A DNA stretch of 64,000 nt from Paenibacillus sp. CF384 (GCF_900106745.1 NZ_FNNV01000009.1:62001-126000); one strand, 5' to 3'; positions 17,222 through 26,344 are shown, numbered from the stretch's first letter. Notes: generated by a model from the sequence alone, not told the origin. Made by a program: numbers and translations.

Positions 17222-17420
17222 TGCTCTGTCCTTTGTACCTGAGAGTTACCCTATGTCCGTATGAAAAGAAGGGACATAAGTTTCCCCGTGGGTGATCCCG
17301 CGAACGGGATGCTCTCCAGAGGCGCGTCCGATAAAGGTCCTTTTGCCTGAGAGATTCACCTATGTGAGGTTTACTCCTTCGGCGCCGCCGAAATCTTGCT
17401 TATTGGCGATCTCTCCCTGT
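17222..17420 (-). ncRNA. Tandem glycine riboswitch controlling gcvT-gcvPA-gcvPB
   Basis: On the minus strand two glycine aptamers follow each other. The first shows GGGAGAGATCGCC, GCGCCGAAGGAG and AATCTCTCAGGCAAAAGGACC, ending in CTCTGGAGAG; the second runs from that segment through CACCCACGGGGAAACTT to AACTCTCAGGTACAAAGGAC. These are the conserved elements of the gcvT RNA motif. The pair lies directly upstream of a terminator and gcvT, and is expected to raise expression when glycine is abundant. Confidence 0.95.
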
Positions 17421-17453
17421 ATCATCATCCGCATATTTAGTTGTCACAGTCTA

Positions 17454-17483
17454 TTCTTACACAACGATGATAGGTTTTGTCAA
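17454..17483 (-). promoter_or_regulatory. Candidate promoter for the gcvT operon
   Basis: On the minus strand TTGACA (17483-17478) and TAAGAA (17459-17454) are 18 bases apart, just ahead of the riboswitch. Confidence 0.55.
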
Positions 17484-17494
17484 CAAAAGTATTT

Positions 17495-17530
17495 TTAATG
17501 TCAATATTTTGTTAGATATATTGACATTAA
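17495..17530. promoter_or_regulatory. 13-bp inverted repeat between the divergent glycine riboswitches
   Basis: TTAATGTCAATAT (17495-17507) and ATATTGACATTAA (17518-17530) are perfect inverted arms around 10 bases. The right arm contains a plus-strand TTGACA (17521) that could be the -35 of the gcvH operon promoter (weak TTTAAG -10 near 17543). It may be an operator or simply two promoter elements facing each other. Confidence 0.5.
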
Positions 17531-17587
17531 TAATCATTCTGATTTAAGCTAAACGCATCAACAACCGAATAAGCGGATGACGATGGC

Positions 17588-17765
17588 AGGGAGAGACTGA
17601 AGGAGCGAACCGCTCTGGAGGCACCGAAGGAGCAAGTCGACGGCCGGCCGGCCGAAGATTAATCTCTCAGGTAAACGTACCGCCATTCGACGCAACTCTG
17701 GAGAGAGCTAAAAGCCACCAAAGGGGTAAGAGCGGTTCTTGAACCGTTTAAACTCTCAGGTACCC
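17588..17765 (+). ncRNA. Second tandem glycine riboswitch, controlling gcvH-lipA-lpdA-lipM
   Basis: The plus strand carries its own pair of aptamers: GCAGGGAGAGAC, GAGGCACCGAAGGAGCAAGT and AATCTCTCAGGTAAACGTACCG form the first, and CTCTGGAGAGAGC, GCCACCAAAGGGGTAAG and AACTCTCAGGTACCCGGGAC the second. A strong terminator follows at once. It faces away from the riboswitch at 17222-17420, so the two halves of the pathway have separate sensors. Confidence 0.95.
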
Positions 17766-17808
17766 GGGACAGAGAACTTGGCGAATAGCCGGTTCTCTGT
17801 CCCTTTTT
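17766..17808 (+). terminator. Riboswitch-controlled terminator before the gcvH operon
   Basis: A perfect 12-bp stem (GGGACAGAGAAC / GTTCTCTGTCCC, 14-base loop) ends in T5. It directly follows the second aptamer and is the presumed expression platform. About 230 bases of leader with no recognised gene on the plus strand separate it from gcvH. Confidence 0.9.
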
Positions 17809-18041
17809 ATTGGTTTACCGGCATTAATGGAAGGTCTAGGGTTTTAAATTTATTTTTCCAAGCATACAGGGCGGACCGCTTATGCATATCATTGCGGCCA
17901 AGGCCGTATGCTTCGGCAAGGCGATAAATCCTTCTTTTAAAGCATATGCAGCAATGCTCCTCAATAACGCCTGGACGCTGCAGGAATCGCAGGAGACGGA
18001 CAACAGCAGTCAACTACCATATAACGGAAAGGATGTTGAAC

Positions 18042-18434
18042 TTGAGTGAAGTGAGAGCAGGATTGGGATATACAGAGGAACATGAATGGGCTGAGGCGCG
18101 AGGAACCATCATTCGAATTGGGATTTCGGATTTTGCGCAATGTCAGTTAGGCGACATTGTGTTCGTGGAATTCCCGGAAGTGGGGGTAACGCTTGAGGCG
18201 AACGAGCCGATGGGGACGATCGAGTCGGTAAAGACCGTATCCGATCTGTTCAGCCCTGTTAGCGGAACTGTCGTGAAAGTGAACGAGGAATTGCTGGACG
18301 AACCGCAAAAAGTGAACGAGGACCCGTACGGAGAAGGCTGGATTATCGAGGTCGAGGTGGAAGGCGAAGCGGCGGAAGTGGTGGCCGCGCTTTGGAGCGC
18401 TGAGCGATACGCGGCGTTCGTTGCATCCAAATAA
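18042..18434 (+). CDS. gcvH: Glycine cleavage system H protein
   Basis: GcvH carries the lipoyl arm that shuttles the aminomethyl group between the P, T and L proteins, and in Firmicutes it also serves as the hub for lipoate assembly. I chose the TTG at 18042, which has GGAAAGG 9 bases upstream and gives 130 residues, the usual size; the ATG at 18033 abuts the Shine-Dalgarno and the frame upstream to 17946 is not conserved-looking. The lipoylated lysine is K64 in [17 protein letters not shown] near the N-terminus and EDPYGEGWI are family motifs. It heads an operon that makes and reoxidises its own lipoyl group. Confidence 0.95.
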   Translation: MSEVRAGLGYTEEHEWAEARGTIIRIGISDFAQCQLGDIVFVEFPEVGVTLEANEPMGTIESVKTVSDLFSPVSGTVVKVNEELLDEPQKVNEDPYGEGWIIEVEVEGEAAEVVAALWSAERYAAFVASK

Positions 18435-18447
18435 GGAGGTGCGCAAG

Positions 18448-19344
18448 ATGCCGAAGCCTAGGGAACGCAAGCCGGAGTGGCTGAAAATATCGCTTCATAC
18501 AGGAGACGGATACCAAGAGATCAAATCGATGATGCGCGGCCGCCAGCTGCACACGGTGTGCGAGGAGGCGAAATGCCCGAATATATTCGAGTGTTGGAGT
18601 CAGCGGACGGCAACATTCATGATTTTGGGGAGAATCTGCACGCGCGCCTGTCGGTTCTGCGCCGTAAACTCGGGCCAGCCTACAGAGCTCGATCTGGAGG
18701 AGCCCCGGCATGTGGCGCAATCCGTCAACGAGATGGGACTTGCGCATGTCGTCATCACTTCCGTCGCCCGTGACGATCTGAACGATCACGGTGCAACGAT
18801 GTTTGCTGCGACCATTGTGGCTGTGCGCTTGGAAAACCCGCTAACGAGCATCGAAGTGCTAATCCCGGATTTCGGCGGTGACGCGAATCGGCTCGCTGCC
18901 TTGCTTGAGGCGAAGCCGGATGTGTTGAATCACAATCTCGAGACGGTGCGCCGGCTTTCGGACAAAGTGCGTGCAAAGGCCAAATATGACCGTTCATTGT
19001 CCGTGCTGCGCAAGGCCAAAGAACTCCGTCCAAGTCAGACGACGAAATCCGGATTGATGGTCGGTCTGGGGGAGGAGAAGGAAGAGCTTATTGAAGCCAT
19101 GCGTGATTTGCGAGAAGCCGGATGCGATATTTTGACGATTGGGCAGTATTTGCAGCCGACTTCCAAGCATATGGATGTCGTTCGCTATTATCATCCAACG
19201 GAATTCGAAGTACTCAAGCAGGCGGGACTTGCGCTTGGCTTCGCCCATGTCGAGGCAGGGCCGCTCGTCCGAAGTTCCTATCACGCCCGCGAGCAAGTCG
19301 AGCGCGCGAAGGCAGTCAGTGCTGCGGGGGGAGTGTTATTATGA
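18448..19344 (+). CDS. lipA: Lipoyl synthase (radical SAM)
   Basis: LipA inserts two sulphur atoms into octanoyl groups bound to a carrier protein such as GcvH. The 298-residue protein has both cluster motifs: C38-x4-C43-x5-C49 for the auxiliary 4Fe-4S cluster and C64-x3-C68-x2-C71 for the radical SAM cluster. AAGGAGGT at 18433 fixes the ATG at 18448. It follows gcvH by 13 bases and overlaps lpdA (ATGA at 19341-19344). Its presence between gcvH and lpdA suggests lipoylation dedicated to glycine cleavage. Confidence 0.97.
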   Translation: MPKPRERKPEWLKISLHTGDGYQEIKSMMRGRQLHTVCEEAKCPNIFECWSQRTATFMILGRICTRACRFCAVNSGQPTELDLEEPRHVAQSVNEMGLAHVVITSVARDDLNDHGATMFAATIVAVRLENPLTSIEVLIPDFGGDANRLAALLEAKPDVLNHNLETVRRLSDKVRAKAKYDRSLSVLRKAKELRPSQTTKSGLMVGLGEEKEELIEAMRDLREAGCDILTIGQYLQPTSKHMDVVRYYHPTEFEVLKQAGLALGFAHVEAGPLVRSSYHAREQVERAKAVSAAGGVLL

Positions 19345-20768
19345 ACGACTATGATATCGTTATTTTGGGTGGCGGCCCCGGCGGTTATGTAGCCGCCATC
19401 CGAGCTGCGCAGTTGGGCAAACGCATTGCGCTGGTCGAGAAAGAGAAGCTGGGCGGCACTTGTCTGCATAAGGGCTGCATTCCCAGCAAAGCGCTGCTGC
19501 GCAGCGCGGAGCTCTACGAGACTATGAAGCGCAGCTCAAGCTTCGGCATCCGCGTGCAGGGGATCGAACTTGATTACAGTAATGTGCTAGCCCGCAAGGA
19601 TGCTATCGTTGAGCGGCTCGAGAGCGGCGTACGCTTCCTGATGAAGAAGAACAAGATCGATGTCTATGAAGGCATGGGTCTGATTGCAAATACTGCAATT
19701 ACGAGCGATCGTAATGGCGTTATAGATGTAAGGGGCAGCGGCAAAGCGGAAGGTGAACCACCAATAAGCATCGGCTATCGTGACCTCATTGTGGCTACGG
19801 GATCACGTCCCCGTCGTATCCCCGGGTTGCCGGTAAACGAGCGGATAATGAGCAGTGATGAAGCGCTTGCCATGGAAGCCGTCCCGGCTTCGATAATAAT
19901 CGTCGGAGGCGGCGTCATTGGCGTTGAATGGGCTTCGATGTTGAATGATTTCGGCGCACAAGTCACAATCGTCGAAGCGGCAGATCGGATCGTGCCAACA
20001 GAGGATGAGGACTTGTCCCGCGAACTGGCGCGTCTGTTCACGAAACGCAGGATCAAAACGTTGACAGGCGCAATGCTGCTTCCGGACAGTGTTTTGGCGG
20101 ACGGTGGAGGCGTAGTCTTGCAGGTCTCGCGGGGAGGTAAGATCGAGACGCTGATGGCAGATCGTATGCTTGTCTCTGTTGGACGAGCGGCGAATATTGA
20201 AGGTTTCGGCCTCGAACGAACGGCAGCGCGGATCGAACAGGGGGTCATCGCGGTCGACCGATCAATGCGGACCAACGATCCCCATGTCTATGCAATCGGC
20301 GATGTCGTCGGCGGTTTGCAGCTCGCCCATGTTGCCAGTCACGAAGGGGTGACGGCGGCAGAGAGCATCTGCGGACTTGACGCTCATTCGTTGGAGGCTG
20401 TTTCCGTTCCGAAATGCATATACAGCCGTCCCGAGCTTGCTAGTGTCGGATTATCTGAGCAGGCTGCGGTTGAAAACGGGCATTCGGTCAAAATAGGCAA
20501 GTTTTCGTTCAAGGCGATTGGCAAAGCGCTGGTTTTAGGCGACTCCGACGGCTTTGTTAAAGTTGTTGCGGACGAGAATACCGGTGATGTCCTTGGCGTT
20601 CACATGATCGGACCTCATGTGACGGACTTCATCGGCGAAGCATCGCTTGCGCAGCTGTTGAAGGCGACTTCGATGCAGATCGGCCGAATGATTCATCCGC
20701 ATCCGACGCTCTCCGAAATTATCGGCGAAGCAATGCTCGAGGCCGACAACATGGCTCTGGGGATGTGA
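19341..20768 (+). CDS. lpdA: Dihydrolipoyl dehydrogenase (glycine cleavage L-protein)
   Basis: This FAD enzyme reoxidises dihydrolipoyl-GcvH with NAD+. The 475-residue product has the FAD motif [10 protein letters not shown] at 10-19, the redox disulphide C41/C46 in [13 protein letters not shown], the NAD motif GGGVIGVE, and the C-terminal catalytic HPHPTLSE. The ATG at 19341 overlaps the lipA stop; the frame is open far upstream inside lipA but that part is an out-of-frame shadow. It ends next to the lipM start. Dedicated lpdA copies in gcv operons are known but not universal. Confidence 0.95.
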   Translation: MNDYDIVILGGGPGGYVAAIRAAQLGKRIALVEKEKLGGTCLHKGCIPSKALLRSAELYETMKRSSSFGIRVQGIELDYSNVLARKDAIVERLESGVRFLMKKNKIDVYEGMGLIANTAITSDRNGVIDVRGSGKAEGEPPISIGYRDLIVATGSRPRRIPGLPVNERIMSSDEALAMEAVPASIIIVGGGVIGVEWASMLNDFGAQVTIVEAADRIVPTEDEDLSRELARLFTKRRIKTLTGAMLLPDSVLADGGGVVLQVSRGGKIETLMADRMLVSVGRAANIEGFGLERTAARIEQGVIAVDRSMRTNDPHVYAIGDVVGGLQLAHVASHEGVTAAESICGLDAHSLEAVSVPKCIYSRPELASVGLSEQAAVENGHSVKIGKFSFKAIGKALVLGDSDGFVKVVADENTGDVLGVHMIGPHVTDFIGEASLAQLLKATSMQIGRMIHPHPTLSEIIGEAMLEADNMALGM

Positions 20769-20773
20769 CTGCG

Positions 20774-21637
20774 ATGTGGAGGTTCGTACACACGGGGAAT
20801 CGGACGCCGGCAGAGAACATGGCAATCGATGAAGCGATCGTCGTTGCTCATGAACGGGGACTTGTACCGCCAACCGTTCGATTCTACGGCTGGAGTCCGG
20901 CGACATTGTCCATTGGTTGTTTCCAGAAGGCTGCCGAAGAGGTCGACTTTGATGCTTTGCACAAGCATGGCCTCGGCTTCGTCCGGCGGGCAACCGGCGG
21001 ACGCGCGGTGCTTCATGATCAAGAGCTCACCTATAGCCTCATCGTCTCCGAGAATTATCCCGGCATTCCGAGCAGCGTAGTTGAAGCCTATCGCGTGCTC
21101 AGCATGGGACTGCTGTTTGGCTTTCGCAAGTTAGGTTTAGCCGCGAACATGTCGGGTATGGACGACTTAGAGGCTGATGTTTTGGCGGATCCATCCACGT
21201 GCAGTGCTTCGAGAGGAAAGGTGATGTCGGCTGCATGTTTCGATGCTCCTTCCAAGTATGAGCTTGTCGTTGAAGGCAAGAAAATCGCGGGAAGCGCACA
21301 AATGCGAACCAAAGGAGTCATCCTCCAGCACGGTTCCATCCTTATTGAACTGGACGCTGACCTGTTATACGATGTTTTGCGTTTCGACGACGAGACGGAA
21401 AAGCGGCTGATGAAAAAAGTATTCGAGCGCAAAGCAGTCGCGATAAATACCTGTCTGCGCCGCAAAGGGGAACTGCCGCTAATGATTTCGGATGTGGAAG
21501 AAGCTTTTCGCATCGGATTTGCTCAAGGTCTGGAAACCGAACTCATCTACGGCACCTTAACGGAGTTTGAAACGGAATTGGCCAACCAGCTTGCGGTAGA
21601 TAAATATGGCGCTGACGGTTGGAATCTTCGAAGATAA
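20774..21637 (+). CDS. lipM: Octanoyltransferase LipM (lipoate-protein ligase-like)
   Basis: LipM moves octanoate from acyl carrier protein to GcvH, the first step of lipoate synthesis in Firmicutes. The 287-residue protein has the RRATGGRAVLHD substrate motif, the M-S-A-A-C-F-D-A-P-S block with the catalytic Cys at 155 (Bacillus LipM uses the equivalent Cys150), and GKKIAGSAQ. The Cys separates LipM from ATP-dependent lipoate ligases, though the two families are similar. TGGGGA precedes the ATG at 20774; a GTG at 20765 overlapping the lpdA stop is an alternative. It completes gcvH-lipA-lpdA-lipM. Confidence 0.88.
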   Translation: MWRFVHTGNRTPAENMAIDEAIVVAHERGLVPPTVRFYGWSPATLSIGCFQKAAEEVDFDALHKHGLGFVRRATGGRAVLHDQELTYSLIVSENYPGIPSSVVEAYRVLSMGLLFGFRKLGLAANMSGMDDLEADVLADPSTCSASRGKVMSAACFDAPSKYELVVEGKKIAGSAQMRTKGVILQHGSILIELDADLLYDVLRFDDETEKRLMKKVFERKAVAINTCLRRKGELPLMISDVEEAFRIGFAQGLETELIYGTLTEFETELANQLAVDKYGADGWNLRR

Positions 21638-21652
21638 ACGGAGGATGATCAG

Positions 21653-22270
21653 ATGAAGCCTATACGACGGCATTCAGCTATGACTAATCTGCATGGACCG
21701 CGGCATCGCCGGCTTCTAATCGCTCTTTTCGCCTCCCATTTCTTCTGCACGGTACTATTTGTTTCTGCGGGGTATGCGCTATCGGAGGGTTTCAACCTAT
21801 CTCCGATTTCGATAGGTTTGAACCTCATTACCGGCATCATGCTATGTGTTGGAGCCTACATTCCGGATAATATGCTCGCTCGATCAGCTTGGTCTTCCAT
21901 CCCTATTGGATTGTTGCTATGCATGTTCGCTTCGATTTGTCTACTATTTTGGGGCGGCAGCGACTCATCCGTCATCACCTTTGCGGTGTCCTGCGCAGGC
22001 TTCGGCTTTGCGGTGGTGAATCTTGGCGTGTCTTCCGAGAAGGCTGAGGTTCAGCTGCAAGGGCTCCCTGACGGATTCAATCATAAAATGGTCAGTTCGC
22101 GGCTGCTAGGCCTTGCCATCGGCTTCGCAATCTCGGCGCTATTCGCGATTGTGCAATGGGGAAGCTTTCATATCGGACTAATGCGGCTGGTTAACGGCTG
22201 CGCGTTCTGTCTGCTTGCTGTCAGTTTCATATTCATATCCAAAATTAGCCGGGTTCGTGCCTGGGAATAA
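21653..22270 (+). CDS. Membrane protein of unknown function
   Basis: The 205-residue product has a basic N-terminus (residues 1-20) and five or six hydrophobic segments. The pattern loosely recalls half of a major-facilitator transporter, but I see no family motif. GGAGGATGATCAG gives a good ribosome-binding site, and the gene follows lipM by 15 bases, so it is probably the last gene of the glycine-controlled operon. A substrate transporter or remnant of one is possible; nothing in the sequence decides it. Confidence 0.7.
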   Translation: MKPIRRHSAMTNLHGPRHRRLLIALFASHFFCTVLFVSAGYALSEGFNLSPISIGLNLITGIMLCVGAYIPDNMLARSAWSSIPIGLLLCMFASICLLFWGGSDSSVITFAVSCAGFGFAVVNLGVSSEKAEVQLQGLPDGFNHKMVSSRLLGLAIGFAISALFAIVQWGSFHIGLMRLVNGCAFCLLAVSFIFISKISRVRAWE

Positions 22271-22319
22271 GCAGAACAGACGATGAGGGAGCAGATTTCG
22301 ATTGACAAACGTATTTACA

Positions 22320-22353
22320 GAATGAAGCCCGCGGATTTCCGCGGGCTTCATTC
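22320..22353. terminator. Hairpin between the convergent lipM operon and lacI-type gene
   Basis: GAATGAAGCCCGCGG and its complement form a perfect 15-bp stem with a 4-base loop. T tracts are poor on both sides, but its strength and place between convergent genes suit a bidirectional terminator. Confidence 0.7.
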
Positions 22354-22416
22354 GTATTTGTCGGATCACGCGTTCAGGAAATGCAACAGATCCCTTCTGA
22401 ATAAAGCGACCTAGTG

Positions 22417-23472
22417 TTAATGATTTGTTCGTCCCCCGACATGAAGGATGGAAGCGACTAAGTTGTCATGGTCTTGTTCACTCACGACGCCTGAGAATCC
22501 GCAGGACTGTCTGGCAATCAGCTGGGTAGGCAGGATGATGGAGTCTTCTTCCTTGCGAGCATTAAAAACGAGCTGGGTGGCAATAGCGCCAACCTCAAAT
22601 TTAGAATGACCGATCGTCGACAATGCAGGTCTGATTAGAGGGGCAAGGTTAATGTTGTCGAATCCGACAATGGCGATATCCTCAGGCACGCGAAGGCCTG
22701 CTTCGTGCAGGGCACGAATGGCACCGATCGCCATCTCATCATTGGCTGCGAATATAGCATCCGGCAGCCTTTTGCTTGCAATCAGGAGCTTGACAGCTTG
22801 ATAGCCGCCGGCTTCGAGGAATCGGCCGTGCATCGCAATCCGCTTGGGAACGGGCAGGTCATGCTCGAGCAAAGCGCGTTTGTAGCCTTCGTATCGCTGC
22901 GTGTTATCGAAGGCAGCCGTCGGTCCGCTCAGAAACTCGATATTGCGCCGTCCCAGCTTGATCAGATGCGTGACTGCATCATAACCGCCTTGCTCATTGG
23001 TAATGAGGACATTATGTACATAATCTCCACGTAACTCTCTATCAAGTACGACAATGGGGAAAGATTCCGACGCTACTTGAAGAATGAGGCTGTCGCTGAT
23101 CGCTGTACCCATAACGATGGCACCATCAACGAATTTTTCTCTTAAGAAACGATGTGCAGAGCTGTTCTCGCCGCCATAGGTGCTGCAGACGATCAAATTG
23201 TAATCATGTGAGGCTACAATTTCTTGGACGCCTTCAATGACTTGGCTGTAGAACGGACCGCCAAGATCGTTCAGGAATAATCCGATCGTCTCACTCTTGC
23301 GTTTCTTCAAATTACGAGCAGCCCCGCTTGGACGGAAATTAAGTGCCTCAGCGGCCCGAACGACTTTACGGCGTGTCTCTTCACTGATCTTAGGCGAGTT
23401 ATTCAGTGCGTAGGAGACGGTCGAAACGGCAACGCCCGCCATCTTCGCTACATCCTTGATTGTAGCTGACAT
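22417..23472 (-). CDS. LacI-family transcriptional regulator (paralogue of the one at 48417)
   Basis: The 351-residue protein has the LacI helix-turn-helix at residues 4-23 (TIKDVAKMAGVAVSTVSYAL), the hinge RPSGAARNLKKRKS, and a sugar-binding domain. It is close to the regulator at 48417 along its whole length, with the recognition helix identical, so both may bind the same operator. It is transcribed away from the rhamnosidase gene at 23783 and probably controls it. No GAAACGTTTC site lies in its own upstream region; a different inverted repeat sits at 23683. Confidence 0.93.
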   Translation of the reverse strand: MSATIKDVAKMAGVAVSTVSYALNNSPKISEETRRKVVRAAEALNFRPSGAARNLKKRKSETIGLFLNDLGGPFYSQVIEGVQEIVASHDYNLIVCSTYGGENSSAHRFLREKFVDGAIVMGTAISDSLILQVASESFPIVVLDRELRGDYVHNVLITNEQGGYDAVTHLIKLGRRNIEFLSGPTAAFDNTQRYEGYKRALLEHDLPVPKRIAMHGRFLEAGGYQAVKLLIASKRLPDAIFAANDEMAIGAIRALHEAGLRVPEDIAIVGFDNINLAPLIRPALSTIGHSKFEVGAIATQLVFNARKEEDSIILPTQLIARQSCGFSGVVSEQDHDNLVASILHVGGRTNH

Positions 23473-23682
23473 GTTATCCTCCCGGTCGAATACGAATTTT
23501 AGATAATGGAATGAAAGAAGGTTAACAATTTCGTCATATGTAATGATTATTATAACATTCGTTTCTACAGCATGTGAATGATCAAACAGGAAATATAGGG
23601 CCTAGAGTCGCATCTATCTACTCATTTATTAGCTTAAATCTATAAATTATTCGCCAATTCGAACTAGTAAGATTGTTGCTGA

Positions 23683-23707
23683 TGAAAATACCGATTTTCA
23701 TTATAAT
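23683..23707 (+). promoter_or_regulatory. Inverted repeat and -10 box before the GH78-type gene
   Basis: TGAAAATACCGATTTTCA (23683-23700) is a perfect 7-bp inverted repeat of the size bound by LacI-type proteins. TATAAT at 23702-23707 follows directly, so a bound repressor would cover the promoter. Confidence 0.45.
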
Positions 23708-23782
23708 GGAAGATGACAGCGTAATGGCAACTCACTTAGATGAATGGCGACATGAGCTATGAGAAGGAGTTGGAGAGCTAGC

Positions 23783-26200
23783 ATGGAAGAGAACCTTAAT
23801 TGGCAGGCAAAATGGATCTGGCCGAATCGGCCAAGCCTCGAGCACGCTGCAGGTGAGCGAGAGCCGCAGTTGGCTTATTTTCGCCGGAGCTTTCACGTTT
23901 CGGATAAGTCGGATGTTCGATTGACTGTACGCGTTTCTGCAGACAGCCGCTATCGAATCTGGCTGAATGGAGAGTCGCTCGTAAGCGGTCCGCTTAAAGG
24001 CGACATGAACACGCACTACTATGAAGTGATCGATGTGACGGACAAGCTCCGTGACGGAGAGAATGTGTGGGCGGCCCAAGTGATTTACTACACCGGACGA
24101 ACCGGACCGGCTTCCGTGTGGCGCTCAGATATGGGAGCGTTCCTGCTGGACGGCCAACTGGTAGATGGATCGGGTAACACGTTGGAAGATGTAAGCACAG
24201 ATACTCGTTGGCAGGCACTGCGTCTTGGCGCCGGAGCGTTTACGTTCGAGCGGGAGACATTTACGTTATTTATCGGCGGCGGGGAACGAGTGAACGGCAG
24301 CGAGCTGCCGTTCGGCTTCACGACTCCTGATTTCGATGACAGCAGTTGGTCGAATGCAGTGGTTGTCAGCGAGATTATGGACGGGATGTATGGTCAGTTG
24401 ACCCGCTGGCAGCTAACCGAGCGGTCTATTCCGTTTATGCAAGAGACCCTTCGTTCTTTTACACGCGTTATGCAGGCATCGAGTGGGGACCGGACATGGA
24501 GTGAAGGGGACTCGCCGGAGCAGCTGCTCGGCGTGGAGCTGAATCCGGGAGAGAAGTTGATTGTCGAGCTGGATGCTTCGAAGATGACAAGCGGATACCC
24601 GCGCGTTCAGTTCTATGGAGGCAGAGGTGCACAAGCCTCCGTGCTTTATGCCGAATCTTATGAATTCCCGCCCGGCGAAGGCGGCATGCGCAACAAAGGG
24701 ATTCGTGATGATCAAGAAGGCAAGTCGTTATTAGGGTTCGAGGATTACTATTCTCTTGCCGGTGTAGGTAATTCGAGTACCGCTGTAAGTGAAGTGTACG
24801 AGCCTATCCACCGCAGAGGATTCCGGTTTATTCGTCTGACGCTTCAAGCCGCGGATGAACCTGTCACGCTGGCTGGTATCGATTATCGGCAGAGCGGCTA
24901 TCCGCTGGAGGAATTGGCTGCTTTTGACGGATCCGATCCTACATTCGCTCCGTTATGGGAAATCAGCTTAAATACGCTTCGCGGCTGTATGCATGAAACG
25001 TATGAGGATACTCCGTTTTACGAGCAAATGCAGTATGAGCTGGACAGCCGACTTCAAGCGTTGTTTACCTATTCGGTGAGCGGTGATGACAGGCTCGGTC
25101 GGAAGACGATTCGCGACTTCCACAGCTCCTTGCTGCCAAGCGGCATCCTGCAAAGCCGTTATCCATCTGTCGACAGACAGGTCATTCCGGGTTTTGCCTT
25201 GTTCTGGCTCATGATGGTGTACGATCATTACAGTCATTATGGCGATGCTGCGCTTGTGAAAGCCTATCGTCCGACAATGGATGCGGTGCTCGGCTGGTTC
25301 GAGAATCGCCGCGAGGAGAGCGGACTTGTCGGGCAAATGCCGACAGCGTACTGGTCTTTCGTCGATTGGACAATGGCATGGAAGGACAATGCCGGAGCGC
25401 CGCATGCAGCACGCCGAGGGCCGCTCACGGTATACAATCTCATGTATGCGGATGCGCTTGTTAAAGCTGCAGAGATGAATGAGTGGACCGGACGAAACGA
25501 AGTCGGCGCGGAATACCGCGAACGGGCAGCATCCGTGCGCGAAGCTGTTCGCCTGCATTGCTGGTCGGAATCGCGTCAGCTGTTCCGCGACGGTCCGGAA
25601 GTGGAAGCTTACAGCCAGCATGCGCAGATGTGGGCCGTACTCACAGGAACGGTAAATGGCGATGAAGCGAAGTCGCTGACGGTGCGGATGCTGGACGGAG
25701 ACGGAGATGGAGCAGACCTGGCGCAAATTTCGACGGCGATGTCCTACTACCTGTTCCGTGCGCTGGCGATGACGGGCATGTATGAGCTGACATTCAAACT
25801 GTGGGATTCATGGCGCAGACAAGTCGATCTCCATCTGACTGCCTGGGTGGAGGACCCGGTGTCAGAGCGCAGTGATTGCCACGCCTGGGGCGCTTTGCCG
25901 CTCTATGAATTCCCTGCGGAGATACTCGGCGTCAAGCCGCTCACGCCTGGTTTTGCCGAGATCGGGATATCGCCTGTCGTCGGGCCGCTCAGCTGGGCGA
26001 AGGGAAGCACATCGACGCCGCATGGTCTTGTTGAAGTGGCCTGGCAGCAAGAAGGCAGCCGTTTCACCATTCAAGTGAACGGACCAGCCGGTATTCCGGT
26101 TACGCTCACGCTGCCAAGTGGTGAGAAGCGCACCTTTGCTGAAGCACGGGAACTGGAAATCGTGTGCGAATATGCAGGGAATGCTGTTGCTAATAGCTGA
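23783..26200 (+). CDS. Alpha-L-rhamnosidase-like glycoside hydrolase (GH78 type)
   Basis: The 805-residue protein has an N-terminal carbohydrate-binding-like beta domain (W-x-A-K-W-I-W-P start, FRRSFHV, RYRIWLNGE), then an (alpha/alpha)6 barrel from about residue 390, and a C-terminal beta domain of the rhamnosidase type (LTPGFAEIGISP). The EDTPFYEQMQYELDSRLQ segment corresponds to the conserved D-x-P-Y-Y-E-Q-L-Q-Y block of bacterial GH78-like enzymes. There is no signal peptide, so it should act on imported oligosaccharides. The ATG at 23783, behind TGGAGAG, is preferred to the ATG at 23759. A LacI regulator diverges from it. Exact substrate is unproven. Confidence 0.82.
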   Translation: MEENLNWQAKWIWPNRPSLEHAAGEREPQLAYFRRSFHVSDKSDVRLTVRVSADSRYRIWLNGESLVSGPLKGDMNTHYYEVIDVTDKLRDGENVWAAQVIYYTGRTGPASVWRSDMGAFLLDGQLVDGSGNTLEDVSTDTRWQALRLGAGAFTFERETFTLFIGGGERVNGSELPFGFTTPDFDDSSWSNAVVVSEIMDGMYGQLTRWQLTERSIPFMQETLRSFTRVMQASSGDRTWSEGDSPEQLLGVELNPGEKLIVELDASKMTSGYPRVQFYGGRGAQASVLYAESYEFPPGEGGMRNKGIRDDQEGKSLLGFEDYYSLAGVGNSSTAVSEVYEPIHRRGFRFIRLTLQAADEPVTLAGIDYRQSGYPLEELAAFDGSDPTFAPLWEISLNTLRGCMHETYEDTPFYEQMQYELDSRLQALFTYSVSGDDRLGRKTIRDFHSSLLPSGILQSRYPSVDRQVIPGFALFWLMMVYDHYSHYGDAALVKAYRPTMDAVLGWFENRREESGLVGQMPTAYWSFVDWTMAWKDNAGAPHAARRGPLTVYNLMYADALVKAAEMNEWTGRNEVGAEYRERAASVREAVRLHCWSESRQLFRDGPEVEAYSQHAQMWAVLTGTVNGDEAKSLTVRMLDGDGDGADLAQISTAMSYYLFRALAMTGMYELTFKLWDSWRRQVDLHLTAWVEDPVSERSDCHAWGALPLYEFPAEILGVKPLTPGFAEIGISPVVGPLSWAKGSTSTPHGLVEVAWQQEGSRFTIQVNGPAGIPVTLTLPSGEKRTFAEARELEIVCEYAGNAVANS

Positions 26201-26212
26201 TAGGGTTAGGGA

Positions 26213-26249
26213 GATCGAGATGTCCGTAATGGACATCTCGATCTTCTTT
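26213..26249 (+). terminator. Rho-independent terminator after the GH78-type gene
   Basis: A perfect 13-bp stem (GATCGAGATGTCC / GGACATCTCGATC, GTAAT loop) is followed by TTCTTTTT. Confidence 0.9.
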
Positions 26250-26344
26250 TTGTTATCCCTAATTTTCCAGTTCCTGTTATACTGAATGTGAGGTAGATAG
26301 CATCGTTAAGAGCAGTTTAATCGATTTCGAAGGAGCGTGAATCC

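Noticed and set aside
19122-19340. N-terminal extension of lpdA
   Set aside because: The open frame overlaps lipA out of frame; the FAD motif begins normally from the ATG at 19341.
24968-25726. 252-codon minus-strand frame
   Set aside because: It lies fully inside the GH78-type gene, has low-complexity translation and no ribosome-binding site; a shadow of the real gene.
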